Shown piece by piece: positions 11,763-20,854 of a stretch of DNA of 64,000 bases. The position numbers were made by a program, and so were the translations under genes. The first letter of the stretch is position 1; every line of letters starts with the position of its first letter. Location: the NCBI GenBank assembly GCA_965223775.1, contig OZ245021.1, forward strand, positions 3,906,001 to 3,970,000. Reading direction: 5' to 3'. The notes beneath the pieces are model-generated. The model saw only the letters and a program-made list of their open reading frames with translations. It was not told where the DNA came from and made no database searches. Source of the stretch: JAJDXW01 sp965223775. GTDB lineage: Bacteria; Pseudomonadota; Gammaproteobacteria; HK1.

Positions 11763-13313
11763 TCAGGCCGCGACCTCCACCGGCAGCTTGCCGATGATGC
11801 CGCGCCACTTCGCGGGCCCGGTCTCGTGCACCGACGTGCCTCGGCTGTCGACCGCCACCGTCACCGGCATGTCCTCGACCTCGAACTCGTAGATCGCCTC
11901 CATGCCGAGGTCCTCGAACGCCACCACCCGCGACTTCCGGATCGCCTTCGACACGAGGTAGGCGGCGCCACCCACCGCCATCAGGTATGCGGCCCCGTGG
12001 CGGGCGATCGCCTCGATCCCGGCCGGGCCCCGCTCCGCCTTGCCGATCATCGCGGCGAGGCCAGTTCTCCCGAGCATCATCTCCGTGAACTTGTCCATGC
12101 GGGTCGCGGTGGTGGGTCCGGCCGGCCCCACCACCTCGTCGCGAACCGGATCCACTGGGCCCACGTAGTAGATCACCCGGTCGGTGAAATCCACCCCGTC
12201 CGGCAGCGGTTCGCCCTTCGCGAAGAGATCCGCGATTCGCTTGTGGGCCGCGTCGCGCCCGGTCAGGATCCGGCCGGTGAGAAGCAGCCGATCCCCCGGC
12301 TGCCAGCCCGCGACCTCTTCCTTCGTCAACCGGTCGAGGTCCACCCGTATCGCGCCCTCGCCCGCCTCCCAGGTCACGTCCGGCCAGTCTTCGAGGCTCG
12401 GCGGCTCGAACTCCGCGGGGCCGCTTCCGTCGAGCACGAAATGCAGGTGCCGGGTCGCCGCGCAGTTGGGGATCATCGCGACCGGCAGCCCGGCGGCGTG
12501 GGTGGGGAACTCCTTCACCTTCACGTCGAGCACGGTGGTCAGCCCGCCGAGCCCCTGCGCGCCGATCCCGAGCGCGTTCACCTTCTCGTACAGCTCGACC
12601 CGGAGCTCCTCGGTCGGGTTGCCCGGACCGCGTGCGAGAAGCTCGTGCATGTCGATGGGATCGAGAAGCGCCTCCTTGGCGAGCACCATCGCCTTCTCCG
12701 CCGTCCCCCCGATCCCGAGCCCGAGCATCCCGGGAGGACACCAGCCGGCTCCCATTCCGGGCACCGTCCCGAGCACCCAGTCGACGATGCTGTCGCTCGG
12801 GTTGAGCATCGCGAAGCGCGCCTTGTTCTCCGAGCCGCCGCCCTTCGCCGCCACCCGCACGTCCACCGTGCCGCCCGGCACCAGCTCGATCTGCACCGCG
12901 GCCGGCGTGTTGTCCCCGGTGTTGCGCCGCGCGCCGAACGGAGGATCGACGATGGACGCCCGCAGGACGTTGTCCGGGTTCAGATAAGCCCGGCGCACCC
13001 CCTCGTTGACCATGTCCGCCACCGCCATGTCCGCTTCCCATCGGACGTCCATCCCAATCCGGAGGTACGCGACGACGATGCCCGTGTCCTGGCACATCGG
13101 CCGGCGTCCCTCCGCGCTCATCCGGGAGTTGACGAGGATCTGCGCCATCGCGTCGCGTGCCTCCTCGGACTCTTCGCGCTCGTATGCCTTGCCGAGCGCC
13201 CGGACGTAGTCCGCCGGGTGGTAACAGGAGATGAACTGGAGCGCGTCGGCGACGCTCTGGATGAGGTCTTCCTGTCTGATAATCGTCATTTCCTGGGTTT
13301 CCGAATCCGCCAT
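11763..13313 (-). CDS. fumA: Class I (Fe-S) fumarate hydratase
   Basis: A 516-residue single-chain class I fumarase converting fumarate to malate in the TCA cycle. The [4Fe-4S] ligands are C74 (MCQDTG), C192 (GWCPPG) and C284 (PNCAATRH). The N-terminal alpha and C-terminal beta domains, which are separate subunits in archaeal and tartrate-dehydratase forms, are fused here. The C-terminal YLMAVGGAAYL motif is typical. An alternative start at 13289 (MTIIRQEDL) is possible. L-tartrate dehydratase activity cannot be excluded. The enzyme is an obvious client of the SUF operon upstream in the window. Confidence 0.92.
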   Translation of the reverse strand: MADSETQEMTIIRQEDLIQSVADALQFISCYHPADYVRALGKAYEREESEEARDAMAQILVNSRMSAEGRRPMCQDTGIVVAYLRIGMDVRWEADMAVADMVNEGVRRAYLNPDNVLRASIVDPPFGARRNTGDNTPAAVQIELVPGGTVDVRVAAKGGGSENKARFAMLNPSDSIVDWVLGTVPGMGAGWCPPGMLGLGIGGTAEKAMVLAKEALLDPIDMHELLARGPGNPTEELRVELYEKVNALGIGAQGLGGLTTVLDVKVKEFPTHAAGLPVAMIPNCAATRHLHFVLDGSGPAEFEPPSLEDWPDVTWEAGEGAIRVDLDRLTKEEVAGWQPGDRLLLTGRILTGRDAAHKRIADLFAKGEPLPDGVDFTDRVIYYVGPVDPVRDEVVGPAGPTTATRMDKFTEMMLGRTGLAAMIGKAERGPAGIEAIARHGAAYLMAVGGAAYLVSKAIRKSRVVAFEDLGMEAIYEFEVEDMPVTVAVDSRGTSVHETGPAKWRGIIGKLPVEVAA

Positions 13314-13376
13314 TGCAAATCGGTCATTCCGGATCGACGGAACCGACCGAGGCCGCCATCCGGGCGAAGCCGCCGG

Positions 13377-14897
13377 TCACCGCCATGCTTCGAGCTCCAG
13401 ATCGGCCGGCTCGAGCCGGAGCTCGGCTGCCTGCCGCCGCTTCTCCGCGTCGTTGCGAAGCTCGTCCTGACGGTGCAGAAACGCCTCCGTGACCCCGCCG
13501 GTCACATAGTCTCCGGTGAAGCACGACGTATCGAAGCCCCGAATCCGGCTCTGCCCGCCGGCCACCGCTTCCTTGAGGTCCTCGATGTCCTGGTAGAACA
13601 GCCGGTCCGCCCCGATCTCGGCGCCGACCTGCTCCTCCGTCCGGTTGAACGCGATGAGCTCGCGAGAGGTCGGCATGTCGATACCGTACACGTTCGGATA
13701 CCGGACCGGCGGCGCGCCGGACGCGAAGTACACCTTCCGCGCCCCCGCATCGCGCGCCATGTCGATGATCTGGCGTGAAGTCGTGCCCCGCACGATGGAA
13801 TCGTCCACCAGCAGCACGTTCTTGCCCTCGAACTCGGTCCCGATGGCATTGAGCTTCTGGCGAACCGACCGCTCGCGCTCGCGCTGCCCCGGCATGATGA
13901 ACGTGCGGCCCACGTATCGGTTCTTGATGAATCCTTCCCGGTACTCCACCCCGAGCCGCGCCGAGAGCGGCAGGGCGGCGGTACGGCTGGTCTCCGGAAT
14001 GGGGATCACCACGTCGATCCCGTGGTCCGGCGCTTCTCGCAGGATCTTCTCCGCCAGCCGCTCCCCCATGCGAAGCCGCGCCCGATAGACCGATATCCCG
14101 TCGAGAATGGAATCGGGACGGGCGAGGTACACATACTCGAAGATGCAGGGCGAGCGGGACGGCTCCTCCGCGCATTGGTGCACCGACAGCTCTCCCCCCT
14201 CGCGCACGCACACCGCCTCGCCGGGCTCGACGTCGCGCAGGAACTCGAAGCCGAGCGCGCTCAGGGCCACGCTCTCCGATGCCACCATGTACTCCGGCCC
14301 GCGAGACCCGTCGCGCAAGCCGAGCGCGAGCGGCCGAATCCCCCGGGGATCACGGAACGCGACCAGCCCGAACCCGAATACGAGGGCGACGGCCGCGTAT
14401 CCTCCCATGCACCGTTGGTGCACGCGTGACACCGCGCGGAAGATGTCCTCCTCGTCGATGCACGGCGTTCCCGAGGCTTGCAGCTCGTGCGCGAACACGT
14501 TGAGCAGGACCTCCGAGTCGGACTGCGTGTTCAGGTGGCGGCGATCGGCCCGCACGAGATCCGTCCGGAGCTCGTCCGCGTTGATGAGGTTGCCGTTGTG
14601 CGCGAGCGCGATGCCGTAGGGCGAATTGACGTAGAAGGGCTGCGCCTCCGAAGACGCTGCCCCGCCCGCGGTCGGGTAGCGGACGTGACCGATCCCCACC
14701 GCCCCCCGCAGGGCGAGCATGTGACCCGCGTGGAACACGTCGCGCACCATGCCGTTGCTGCGCCGCCAGTGAAGGCGGCCGTTCTCGGACGTGGCGATGC
14801 CCGCGGCATCCTGCCCTCGGTGCTGGAGAACGATGAGCGTGTCGTAGAGCGATTGATTGACCCACTCTCGGGCGGCAATGCCCGCGATCCCGCACAT
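13377..14897 (-). CDS. purF: Amidophosphoribosyltransferase PurF
   Basis: A 506-residue enzyme for the committed step of purine synthesis, making phosphoribosylamine from PRPP and glutamine. The N-terminal nucleophile Cys2 (MCGIAGI) would be exposed after Met removal. The PRPP-binding loop VLLVDDSIVRGTTS is at 361-374. No CxxxC Fe-S ligand pattern of the Bacillus type is evident, in keeping with the E. coli class. It starts 6 bases after cvpA, the classical cvpA-purF pair. Confidence 0.97.
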   Translation of the reverse strand: MCGIAGIAAREWVNQSLYDTLIVLQHRGQDAAGIATSENGRLHWRRSNGMVRDVFHAGHMLALRGAVGIGHVRYPTAGGAASSEAQPFYVNSPYGIALAHNGNLINADELRTDLVRADRRHLNTQSDSEVLLNVFAHELQASGTPCIDEEDIFRAVSRVHQRCMGGYAAVALVFGFGLVAFRDPRGIRPLALGLRDGSRGPEYMVASESVALSALGFEFLRDVEPGEAVCVREGGELSVHQCAEEPSRSPCIFEYVYLARPDSILDGISVYRARLRMGERLAEKILREAPDHGIDVVIPIPETSRTAALPLSARLGVEYREGFIKNRYVGRTFIMPGQRERERSVRQKLNAIGTEFEGKNVLLVDDSIVRGTTSRQIIDMARDAGARKVYFASGAPPVRYPNVYGIDMPTSRELIAFNRTEEQVGAEIGADRLFYQDIEDLKEAVAGGQSRIRGFDTSCFTGDYVTGGVTEAFLHRQDELRNDAEKRRQAAELRLEPADLELEAWR

Positions 14898-14903
14898 CGT
14901 TCC

Positions 14904-15392
14904 CTACCGGTGAAGACGCTGGGCGAGCTCGACCGGGAGGATGCGCTCGACCTCCGCGGCGAAGACCTCGAATCGGGGCAGCAGCACCGATTCCCGCCAC
15001 CACGGTTCGAGCACCATGTCCGTGAAGCCCGCGAGCAGCACGATACCCGAGACGATGACGGCGCCGCGCCCGGCTCCGAAGATCATCCCGAGGACCCGAT
15101 CGGTCCCGCCGAGACCGGTCACGTCGACGAGGCCCCCGGCGAGCCGGCCGGCGAGCCCGGCCATCACGAGCACCGCGGCGAGCAACGTCACGAACCCGAG
15201 CGCGAGCCGGATCTCGCGGGAGTCGACCCAGCGGTCGAACCACTCGGCCCCGACGTGGACGAAGTTGAAGGCGATCCAGAGTCCCGCGATCCAGCCGGCG
15301 AGGGCGATCGCTTCACGCACGAAGCCCCGGAACAGACTCAACACGGCCGACAGGCCGATAATCCCGAGGATCGCCAAGTCCGCCCAGGCCAT
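14904..15392 (-). CDS. cvpA: CvpA family inner-membrane protein
   Basis: A 162-residue membrane protein with four predicted hydrophobic segments: LAILGIIGLSAVLSL, IALAGWIAGLWIAF, ALGFVTLLAAVLVMAGLA and VIVSGIVLLAGF. CvpA is linked to colicin V export and bile or envelope resistance in E. coli. The ATG at 15392 (MAWADLAIL) matches the family N-terminus. An ATG at 15446 overlaps the stop of the gene upstream (ATGA) and would add 18 mostly basic residues. The gene is directly upstream of purF, as in most gammaproteobacteria. Confidence 0.9.
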   Translation of the reverse strand: MAWADLAILGIIGLSAVLSLFRGFVREAIALAGWIAGLWIAFNFVHVGAEWFDRWVDSREIRLALGFVTLLAAVLVMAGLAGRLAGGLVDVTGLGGTDRVLGMIFGAGRGAVIVSGIVLLAGFTDMVLEPWWRESVLLPRFEVFAAEVERILPVELAQRLHR

Positions 15393-15442
15393 GGGTCGCC
15401 GGCCGCCAAAGGTGGGCATGAGCCTAACAGAGAGCCCGGAAT

Positions 15443-15964
15443 TCATCCAGGATACCGGACGAGGAAACCCTGGATGGAATCCTCTCGCCGCAGCCGCGAG
15501 AGCCGGGCGGCAGCCGCGGCACGGGTCAGGACGGGACCGACCAGCACGCGCACCCGCGGCTTTCCTTCCCGCGTCGTGACGCGTTGAGCGAGGACCCGAT
15601 AACCGCGGGATGCCACCTGTTCCCGCAGTTTCGCGGCATTGCCGGGATCGGCGAAGCTCCCGATCTGCACCGCCCAGCCGGCAACGGGGACGGCGCCGCC
15701 GGCATCGCCGCCGGAGGTGGCGGCGGAGTCGACCGCCGATTCGGCTTCCTCCCCGGACTTCGGAGAGAGTCGCCCTTCCTCGGCTCCATCGAGGGTGGTG
15801 ATCCGGATCCGTTCGGGGAAGGAACCCGGCAGGTCCGCCTGCGCCGGATCGGAAGCCGGCCTCTCACCCGGCGGCGAGCTCTCCAGCACCAGCGGAAGGA
15901 CGACGACCGCCGCGAGCAGCAGCACCGCCGCCCCGACAGCGCGATGTCTCGTTCGCTCCTCCAT
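15443..15964 (-). CDS. SPOR-domain membrane protein (DedD-like)
   Basis: A 173-residue protein with a cytoplasmic basic N-terminus, one transmembrane helix (AVGAAVLLLAAVVVLPLVL, about 9-27), a Pro/Ser/Glu-rich periplasmic linker, and a C-terminal SPOR domain from about 97 (WAVQIGSF ... RVRVLVGP). SPOR domains bind denuded septal peptidoglycan, so the likely role is in cell division, as for DedD. Position between folC and cvpA matches dedD. The start at 15964 is the second of two ATGs created by a 20-bp tandem duplication. Confidence 0.85.
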   Translation of the reverse strand: MEERTRHRAVGAAVLLLAAVVVLPLVLESSPPGERPASDPAQADLPGSFPERIRITTLDGAEEGRLSPKSGEEAESAVDSAATSGGDAGGAVPVAGWAVQIGSFADPGNAAKLREQVASRGYRVLAQRVTTREGKPRVRVLVGPVLTRAAAAARLSRLRREDSIQGFLVRYPG

Positions 15965-15996
15965 TCGCTTGATTATTCCTCCATTCGCTTGATTAT
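15957..15996. repeat. Perfect 20-bp tandem duplication over the dedD-like start
   Basis: Bases 15957-15976 are repeated exactly at 15977-15996. On the minus strand each copy carries GCGAATGGAGGA. The upstream copy therefore creates a three-codon frame ATG GAG GAA TAA (15984-15973) ahead of the real start at 15964. The same copy also supplies a GGAGGA ribosome-binding core 12 bases from the real ATG. A TATAAT hexamer lies on that strand at 15992-15997. The duplication sits in the 41-base folC-to-dedD gap. Confidence 0.85.
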
Positions 15997-16005
15997 AGGG
16001 TAGGG

Positions 16006-17265
16006 TCAGGATCCGCCGGCCAATACTTCCCCGACCGTGTAGCACGAGCCGAACACCACGATTCGATCCCCGGGCCGCACCGCACCGCGGGCACGGCAAA
16101 GCGCGCTCGGGACGTCGCCGCAGACCTCGACCGGCGCATCCCGGACCCGCCCGCGCACGGTGCGGGCGAGCGCCTCGGCCGACCCCCCGCGCGCTCCGGC
16201 CGGCTGCGCGACGTACCAGCGGTCGAAGACATCCGCCGTGGCCTCGACCACCCCGGCCGCGTCCTTGTCCTCGAGCAGACCGGCAACCGCGATCTCGCGG
16301 CCCGGGACCCGGGTTGCCCGCAGGGTGGCCGCGAGGGACCGGGCCGCGTGCGGGTTGTGGGCAATGTCGAGAACGATCGGCACTTCGCCGGGCAGGACCT
16401 GGAAACGTCCCGCGAGCCGCGTCGCCGCAATCGCGCGCCGCGCGACCGCCGGATCCGGCAGCCGGCCGATGGCATCGAGCGCCGTGAGGGCGGCGGCCGC
16501 ATTGTCGAGCTGAAATCGGCCCGCGAGCGGAGGCCCCGGCAGACCTCCGATCTGCCGCTCCGGCCCCTGCCATCTCCAACCGCTGCCCTCCGGCACGGCG
16601 TCGAAGTCTCGCCCGAGGCGGAGGCAGGGCGCGCCGATCCGCTCCGCCGCGGCGCCGAGGCTGGCCGGGGGATCGCGATCGGCGATGACGGCGGACCGGC
16701 CGGAGCGGAAGATCCCCGCCTTCTCCCGCCCGATCGACTCGCGGTCGGGGCCGAGCCAACGGACGTGGTCGATGTCGATGGGCGTGACCACCGCCACGTC
16801 CGCGTCGAACAGGTTGACGGCGTCGAGCCGGCCTCCAATGCCGACCTCGAGCACCGCCGCGTCAACTGCCGCGGCTCGAAAGACGTCGATGGCGGCAAGG
16901 GTTCCGAACTCGAAGTAGGTCAGGGTGACGCCGCCCCGGGCACGGTCGATCCGGTCGAAGGCGGTCATGATCGCGCTGTCCGGGACCGGCTCCCCGTCGA
17001 TCCGGATCCGTTCGTTGTAGTCCACGAGATGAGGCGAGGTATAGGTGCCGGTACGGGCTCCCGCCGCGGTGAGGAGGGCCTGCGCGAACGCGACGGTGGA
17101 ACCCTTTCCGTTGGTCCCCGCGACGGTCACGACGGGAAAGGGCAGCGCCCCGGCGCCACGCAGCGCCTCGTAGACCAGGCGGGTGCGCGAGAGCCCCAGA
17201 TCCATCTCGACCGGATGGATCGTCTCCTGCCACGCAAGCCACTCCGCCAGCGTGTCGAAGCGCAT
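16006..17265 (-). CDS. folC: Dihydrofolate synthase / folylpolyglutamate synthase FolC
   Basis: A 419-residue Mur-ligase-family enzyme that adds glutamate to dihydropteroate and folates. The ATP loop GTNGKGST is at 50-57. Other landmarks are TSPHLVDYNERIRI, GIGGRLDAVN and ILDIAHNPHAARSL (written VLDIAHNPHA in the sequence). It starts 12 bases after accD in the same transcription unit. Confidence 0.94.
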   Translation of the reverse strand: MRFDTLAEWLAWQETIHPVEMDLGLSRTRLVYEALRGAGALPFPVVTVAGTNGKGSTVAFAQALLTAAGARTGTYTSPHLVDYNERIRIDGEPVPDSAIMTAFDRIDRARGGVTLTYFEFGTLAAIDVFRAAAVDAAVLEVGIGGRLDAVNLFDADVAVVTPIDIDHVRWLGPDRESIGREKAGIFRSGRSAVIADRDPPASLGAAAERIGAPCLRLGRDFDAVPEGSGWRWQGPERQIGGLPGPPLAGRFQLDNAAAALTALDAIGRLPDPAVARRAIAATRLAGRFQVLPGEVPIVLDIAHNPHAARSLAATLRATRVPGREIAVAGLLEDKDAAGVVEATADVFDRWYVAQPAGARGGSAEALARTVRGRVRDAPVEVCGDVPSALCRARGAVRPGDRIVVFGSCYTVGEVLAGGS

Positions 17266-17277
17266 CGGAGCGGGACT

Positions 17278-18162
17278 TCAGGCAGCCGACTCGGCGGGAC
17301 TCGAGCCGCCGGCCAGCAGGCCGAGGACCGACGCGATCCGCTCGCGCAGCTCGGCGCGGTGGACGATCATGTCCAGCACCCCGTGCGCGAGCAGAAACTC
17401 GCTTCGCTGAAAGCCCTCCGGCAGCGTTTCGCGCACCGTCTGCTCGATGACCCGCGGCCCCGCGAACCCGATGAGGGCGTTCGGCTCCGCGATGTTGACG
17501 TCGCCGAGCATCGCGAGGCTTGCCGAAACGCCGCCGGTCGTCGGATCGGTGAGCACCGACACGTAGGGCACCCCGACTTCGCGCAGGCGCGCGAGGGCGG
17601 CGCTCGTCTTGGCCATCTGGAACAGGGAGAAGAGGCCCTCCTGCATCCGGGCTCCTCCGCTCGCCGCAAAGCACACGAGGGGGACCCGCTGATCGAGGCT
17701 CGCGTGCGCGCCGCGCACGAAGCGCTCTCCGACCACCGAGCCCATCGAGCCGCCGAGGAAGCCGAACTCGAACGCCGCGGCGACGACCTGCAAGCCGAGG
17801 ACCCGCCCCCGCATCACGACGAGCGCGTCGGTCTCGCCGGTCGACTTGCGGGCGGCGGTCAGCCGTTCCCGATATCGGCGAGTATCCCGGAACCTGAGGG
17901 GGTCAAGCGGGGTAACGTCGGCGCCGATCTCCTCGCGCGGCTCCAGATCGAGGAACTGGTCGAGCCGCCGGCGCGCGGCGACCCGCATGTGATGGTCGCA
18001 CTTGGGACAGACGTCGAGATTGCGGTCCAGCTCGTCCCGATAGAGCACCGTCCCGCAGGCATTGCACTTGGTCCAGAGCCCCTCGGGGATGCCCCTGACC
18101 TTCCCGGTTCCCGTGCTCTCGGTCCGGATGCGCGACGGCCGCAGCTTCCCGAACCAGCTCAC
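17278..18162 (-). CDS. accD: Acetyl-CoA carboxylase carboxyltransferase beta subunit AccD
   Basis: A 294-residue subunit that, with AccA, transfers carboxyl from biotin to acetyl-CoA to start fatty-acid synthesis. The N-terminal zinc ribbon has C33, C36, C52 and C55. The start is taken as GTG at 18162 (reads SWFGKL next), because AccD proteins begin MSWF. It is 4 bases after the trpA stop. An ATG a few bases upstream is out of frame and stops after three codons. The crotonase-fold core (FAASGGARMQEG, SVLTDPTTGGV) is intact. Confidence 0.93.
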   Translation of the reverse strand: MSWFGKLRPSRIRTESTGTGKVRGIPEGLWTKCNACGTVLYRDELDRNLDVCPKCDHHMRVAARRRLDQFLDLEPREEIGADVTPLDPLRFRDTRRYRERLTAARKSTGETDALVVMRGRVLGLQVVAAAFEFGFLGGSMGSVVGERFVRGAHASLDQRVPLVCFAASGGARMQEGLFSLFQMAKTSAALARLREVGVPYVSVLTDPTTGGVSASLAMLGDVNIAEPNALIGFAGPRVIEQTVRETLPEGFQRSEFLLAHGVLDMIVHRAELRERIASVLGLLAGGSSPAESAA

Positions 18163-18166
18163 CGGC

Positions 18167-18994
18167 TCATCGACCCGATCGTTCGCCGGCGGCGGCGTCC
18201 ACCGCGCTTCGCAGCTCGGCGACGAAGGCCGCGACATGCTCGGGGATACGTTCCGGTACGTCGAGCGCCTCTTCGATCCGTCGCACGATCGCCGAGCCCA
18301 CCACCACCGCGTCGGCGACGGCCGCGATCCGGCGGGCGGAGTCCGCGTCCGCGATACCGAAGCCGACACCGACGGGAATATCCGACACGGCGCGCACGCG
18401 GGCGAGCGCTTCCCCGACCGCGCCGGTGTCGAGATGGCCGGCTCCCGTAATTCCCTTGAACGAGACGTAGTAGAGGAACCCGGTGGCCTCGGTCGCGATC
18501 CGGCGCATCCGTTCGGTCGATGTCGTGGGGGAGAGCAGGAACACGGGGTCGATGCTCCGCTCGCGAAGGGCCGTGAGCAGGGGCTCGCCTTCCTCCGGCG
18601 GCATGTCGACGACGATGACCCCGTCGACCCCCGCCGCGGCCGCCTCGTCCGCGAACCGCGCGGGACCCATCGCAACGATGGGATTCAGATAGCCCATGAG
18701 GACCACCGCCGTGGTCGCGTCTTGCGCACGGAATCCCCGCACGATGTCGAGCACGCCGGAAAGCGACATCCCGGCCGCCAGCGCGCGCTCGCCCGCACGC
18801 TGGATCACCGGGCCGTCCGCCATGGGGTCGGAGAACGGAACGCCGAGCTCGATCACGTCGGCCCCGGCGTCGACGAGCCGCGGGAGGAGCCTTCGGGTCA
18901 CGCCGGCGTGCGGATCGCCGGCGGTCACGAAGGGAACGAGGGCCGTGCGGCCCTCCTTCCGAAGCTCCCGAAACCGGACGTCGAGGCGGCTCAT
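18167..18994 (-). CDS. trpA: Tryptophan synthase alpha subunit
   Basis: A 275-residue TIM-barrel enzyme that cleaves indole-3-glycerol phosphate and channels indole to TrpB. The catalytic pair is E49 and D60 in VIELGVPFSDPMADGP. The phosphate-binding GVGFGI and VGSAIV segments are present. The ATG at 18994 overlaps the trpB stop by four bases. Length is normal. Confidence 0.95.
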   Translation of the reverse strand: MSRLDVRFRELRKEGRTALVPFVTAGDPHAGVTRRLLPRLVDAGADVIELGVPFSDPMADGPVIQRAGERALAAGMSLSGVLDIVRGFRAQDATTAVVLMGYLNPIVAMGPARFADEAAAAGVDGVIVVDMPPEEGEPLLTALRERSIDPVFLLSPTTSTERMRRIATEATGFLYYVSFKGITGAGHLDTGAVGEALARVRAVSDIPVGVGFGIADADSARRIAAVADAVVVGSAIVRRIEEALDVPERIPEHVAAFVAELRSAVDAAAGERSGR

Positions 18995-20235
18995 CCGGGC
19001 AGACCCTCGATTCCCTGGAGGGCGGCAACGGTGGGGATGTCCTTGTCGCCGCGGCCGGACAGGTTGACGATGACGATGTCGCTCGAAGAACGTTCGCGCG
19101 CCAGCTTCTCGGCGTACGCGAGGGCGTGACTCGACTCGAGCGCGGGAATGATGCCTTCGATCCGGGTCAGCCGTTCGAAGGCGGCAAGGGTCTCGGCATC
19201 GGTCGCGGAGGTATAGACCGCCCGACCGATCTCCTTGAGCCACGCGTGCTCGGGCCCGACGCCCGGGTAGTCGAGCCCGGCCGATATCGAGTGAGTGCCC
19301 TCGATCTGTCCGTCCGCGTCCTGCATGAGGTAGGTCCGATTGCCATGCAGCACCCCGGGCCGCCCCGCGCTGAGCGGCGCCGCGTGGCGACCCGTCTCGA
19401 GGCCGTCTCCGGCCGCCTCGACCCCGTACAGCTCGACCTCCGGGTCGTCGAGGAAGGCATGGAACATCCCGATCGCATTCGAGCCTCCGCCGACGCACGC
19501 GACCACCGCATCGGGCAGCCGGCCGGCGTGCCCGAGGATCTGCTCGCGCGCCTCGCGCCCGATCACCGAGTTGAAGTCGCGCACCATCTGCGGATACGGA
19601 TGGGGGCCCGCGACCGTGCCGATGATGTAGTAGGTATCGTCGACGTTCGTCACCCAGTCGCGCATGGCCTCGTTGAGCGCGTCCTTCAGGGTCCTCGTGC
19701 CCGACTTGACGGAGCGAACCTCCGCCCCGAGCAGGCGCATTCGGTAGACGTTGGGCGCCTGGCGGTGAACGTCTTCCTCGCCCATGTACACGACGCATTC
19801 GAGGCCGAGGCGCGCAGCGACGGTCGCGGCCGCAACCCCGTGCTGCCCCGCTCCGGTCTCCGCGATGATCCGCGTCTTGCCCATGCGGGTGGCGAGCAGG
19901 GCCTGGCCCACCGTGTTGTTCACCTTGTGGGCGCCGGTATGGTTGAGGTCCTCGCGCTTGAGCCAGAGCTGCGCCCCGCCCACCAATTCGCTCAGCCGCC
20001 GGGCGTGATAGAGGGGGGAAGGACGCCCGACGAAGTCCCGCAGCTCGGCCTGAAACTCCGCGTGGAACTCGGGGTCCGCGCTGAAGCGTTCGTAGGCGGC
20101 GGCGAGCTCCTCGATCGGCCCCATCAGCGTCTCGGCGACGAATCGCCCGCCGAACGGCCCGAAGCGCCCCGACGCGTCCGGCCAGGACCCGATGAGGCCG
20201 GTCGGGCGGTTACTCAGACTGGTCGGTTCCGACAC
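18991..20235 (-). CDS. trpB: Tryptophan synthase beta subunit
   Basis: A 414-residue PLP enzyme that condenses indole with serine. The PLP Lys is K104 in HTGAHKVNNTVGQAL; GGGSNAIG binds the PLP phosphate. The start is read as GTG at 20235, preceded by GGAGAGGG about six bases away. This overlaps the trpF 3' end by 26 bases. The family core begins DASGRFGPFGGRFVAETLM, giving an N-terminal arm of normal size. The open frame extends upstream inside trpF but without TrpB similarity. Confidence 0.93.
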   Translation of the reverse strand: MSEPTSLSNRPTGLIGSWPDASGRFGPFGGRFVAETLMGPIEELAAAYERFSADPEFHAEFQAELRDFVGRPSPLYHARRLSELVGGAQLWLKREDLNHTGAHKVNNTVGQALLATRMGKTRIIAETGAGQHGVAAATVAARLGLECVVYMGEEDVHRQAPNVYRMRLLGAEVRSVKSGTRTLKDALNEAMRDWVTNVDDTYYIIGTVAGPHPYPQMVRDFNSVIGREAREQILGHAGRLPDAVVACVGGGSNAIGMFHAFLDDPEVELYGVEAAGDGLETGRHAAPLSAGRPGVLHGNRTYLMQDADGQIEGTHSISAGLDYPGVGPEHAWLKEIGRAVYTSATDAETLAAFERLTRIEGIIPALESSHALAYAEKLARERSSSDIVIVNLSGRGDKDIPTVAALQGIEGLPG

Positions 20236-20845
20236 CTTCGACCCTCTCCACAAAGGCCGCGAGCATGGCTTCGTCCTTGATGCCTCCGGCCGATTCCACT
20301 CCTCCGCAGACGTCCACCGCGAACGGCCGCACCCGGCGGATGGCGTCCTGCACGTTTTCCGGGGCAAGTCCCCCGGCCAGCACGATCGGGCGGTCGAAGC
20401 GCCCGCGGACCGCCGACCAGTCGAACGAGCGTCCGGTACCGCCCCACTTGTGCGTATCGTGGACATCCAGCAGCCAGGCCGCGGCCGAGGGGTACTCCCG
20501 GACCACCGCGGCGAGATCGACTCCCTCGTGCATCCCGATCGCCTTGAGGTAGGGGAGTCCGAAGCCCTCGCAGAATCGGGCCGGCTCGGTACCGTGAAAC
20601 TGCAGCATGTCGACGCCGACCTCCCCGATCACCCGCCGGACCTCCTCGGCGTCCGGGTTGACGAACACCGCGACCGACGACACGAACGCGGGGATGCTCG
20701 CGCGCACCGCGCGGGCCACCGGAACGCTCAGAAAGCGCGGGCTCGGCGGAAAGAAGTTGAGCCCGATCGCGTCTGCCCCGAGTCCGGACGCACGCCGGGC
20801 ATCCTCGGGCCGGGTGAGGCCGCAGATCTTGATCCGGACGCGCAC
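20210..20845 (-). CDS. trpF: Phosphoribosylanthranilate isomerase
   Basis: A 211-residue TIM-barrel enzyme of tryptophan synthesis. The general base Cys lies in KICGLTRPEDA and the general acid Asp in WLLDVHDTHKWGGTG (Asp at VHD/LLD). The C-terminal phosphate site AVDVCGGVESAGGIKD is intact. It begins 9 bases after truA. The rest of the trp pathway (trpE, G, D, C) is not in this window. Confidence 0.95.
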   Translation of the reverse strand: MRVRIKICGLTRPEDARRASGLGADAIGLNFFPPSPRFLSVPVARAVRASIPAFVSSVAVFVNPDAEEVRRVIGEVGVDMLQFHGTEPARFCEGFGLPYLKAIGMHEGVDLAAVVREYPSAAAWLLDVHDTHKWGGTGRSFDWSAVRGRFDRPIVLAGGLAPENVQDAIRRVRPFAVDVCGGVESAGGIKDEAMLAAFVERVEGVGTDQSE

Positions 20846-20854
20846 GGCGGAAGA

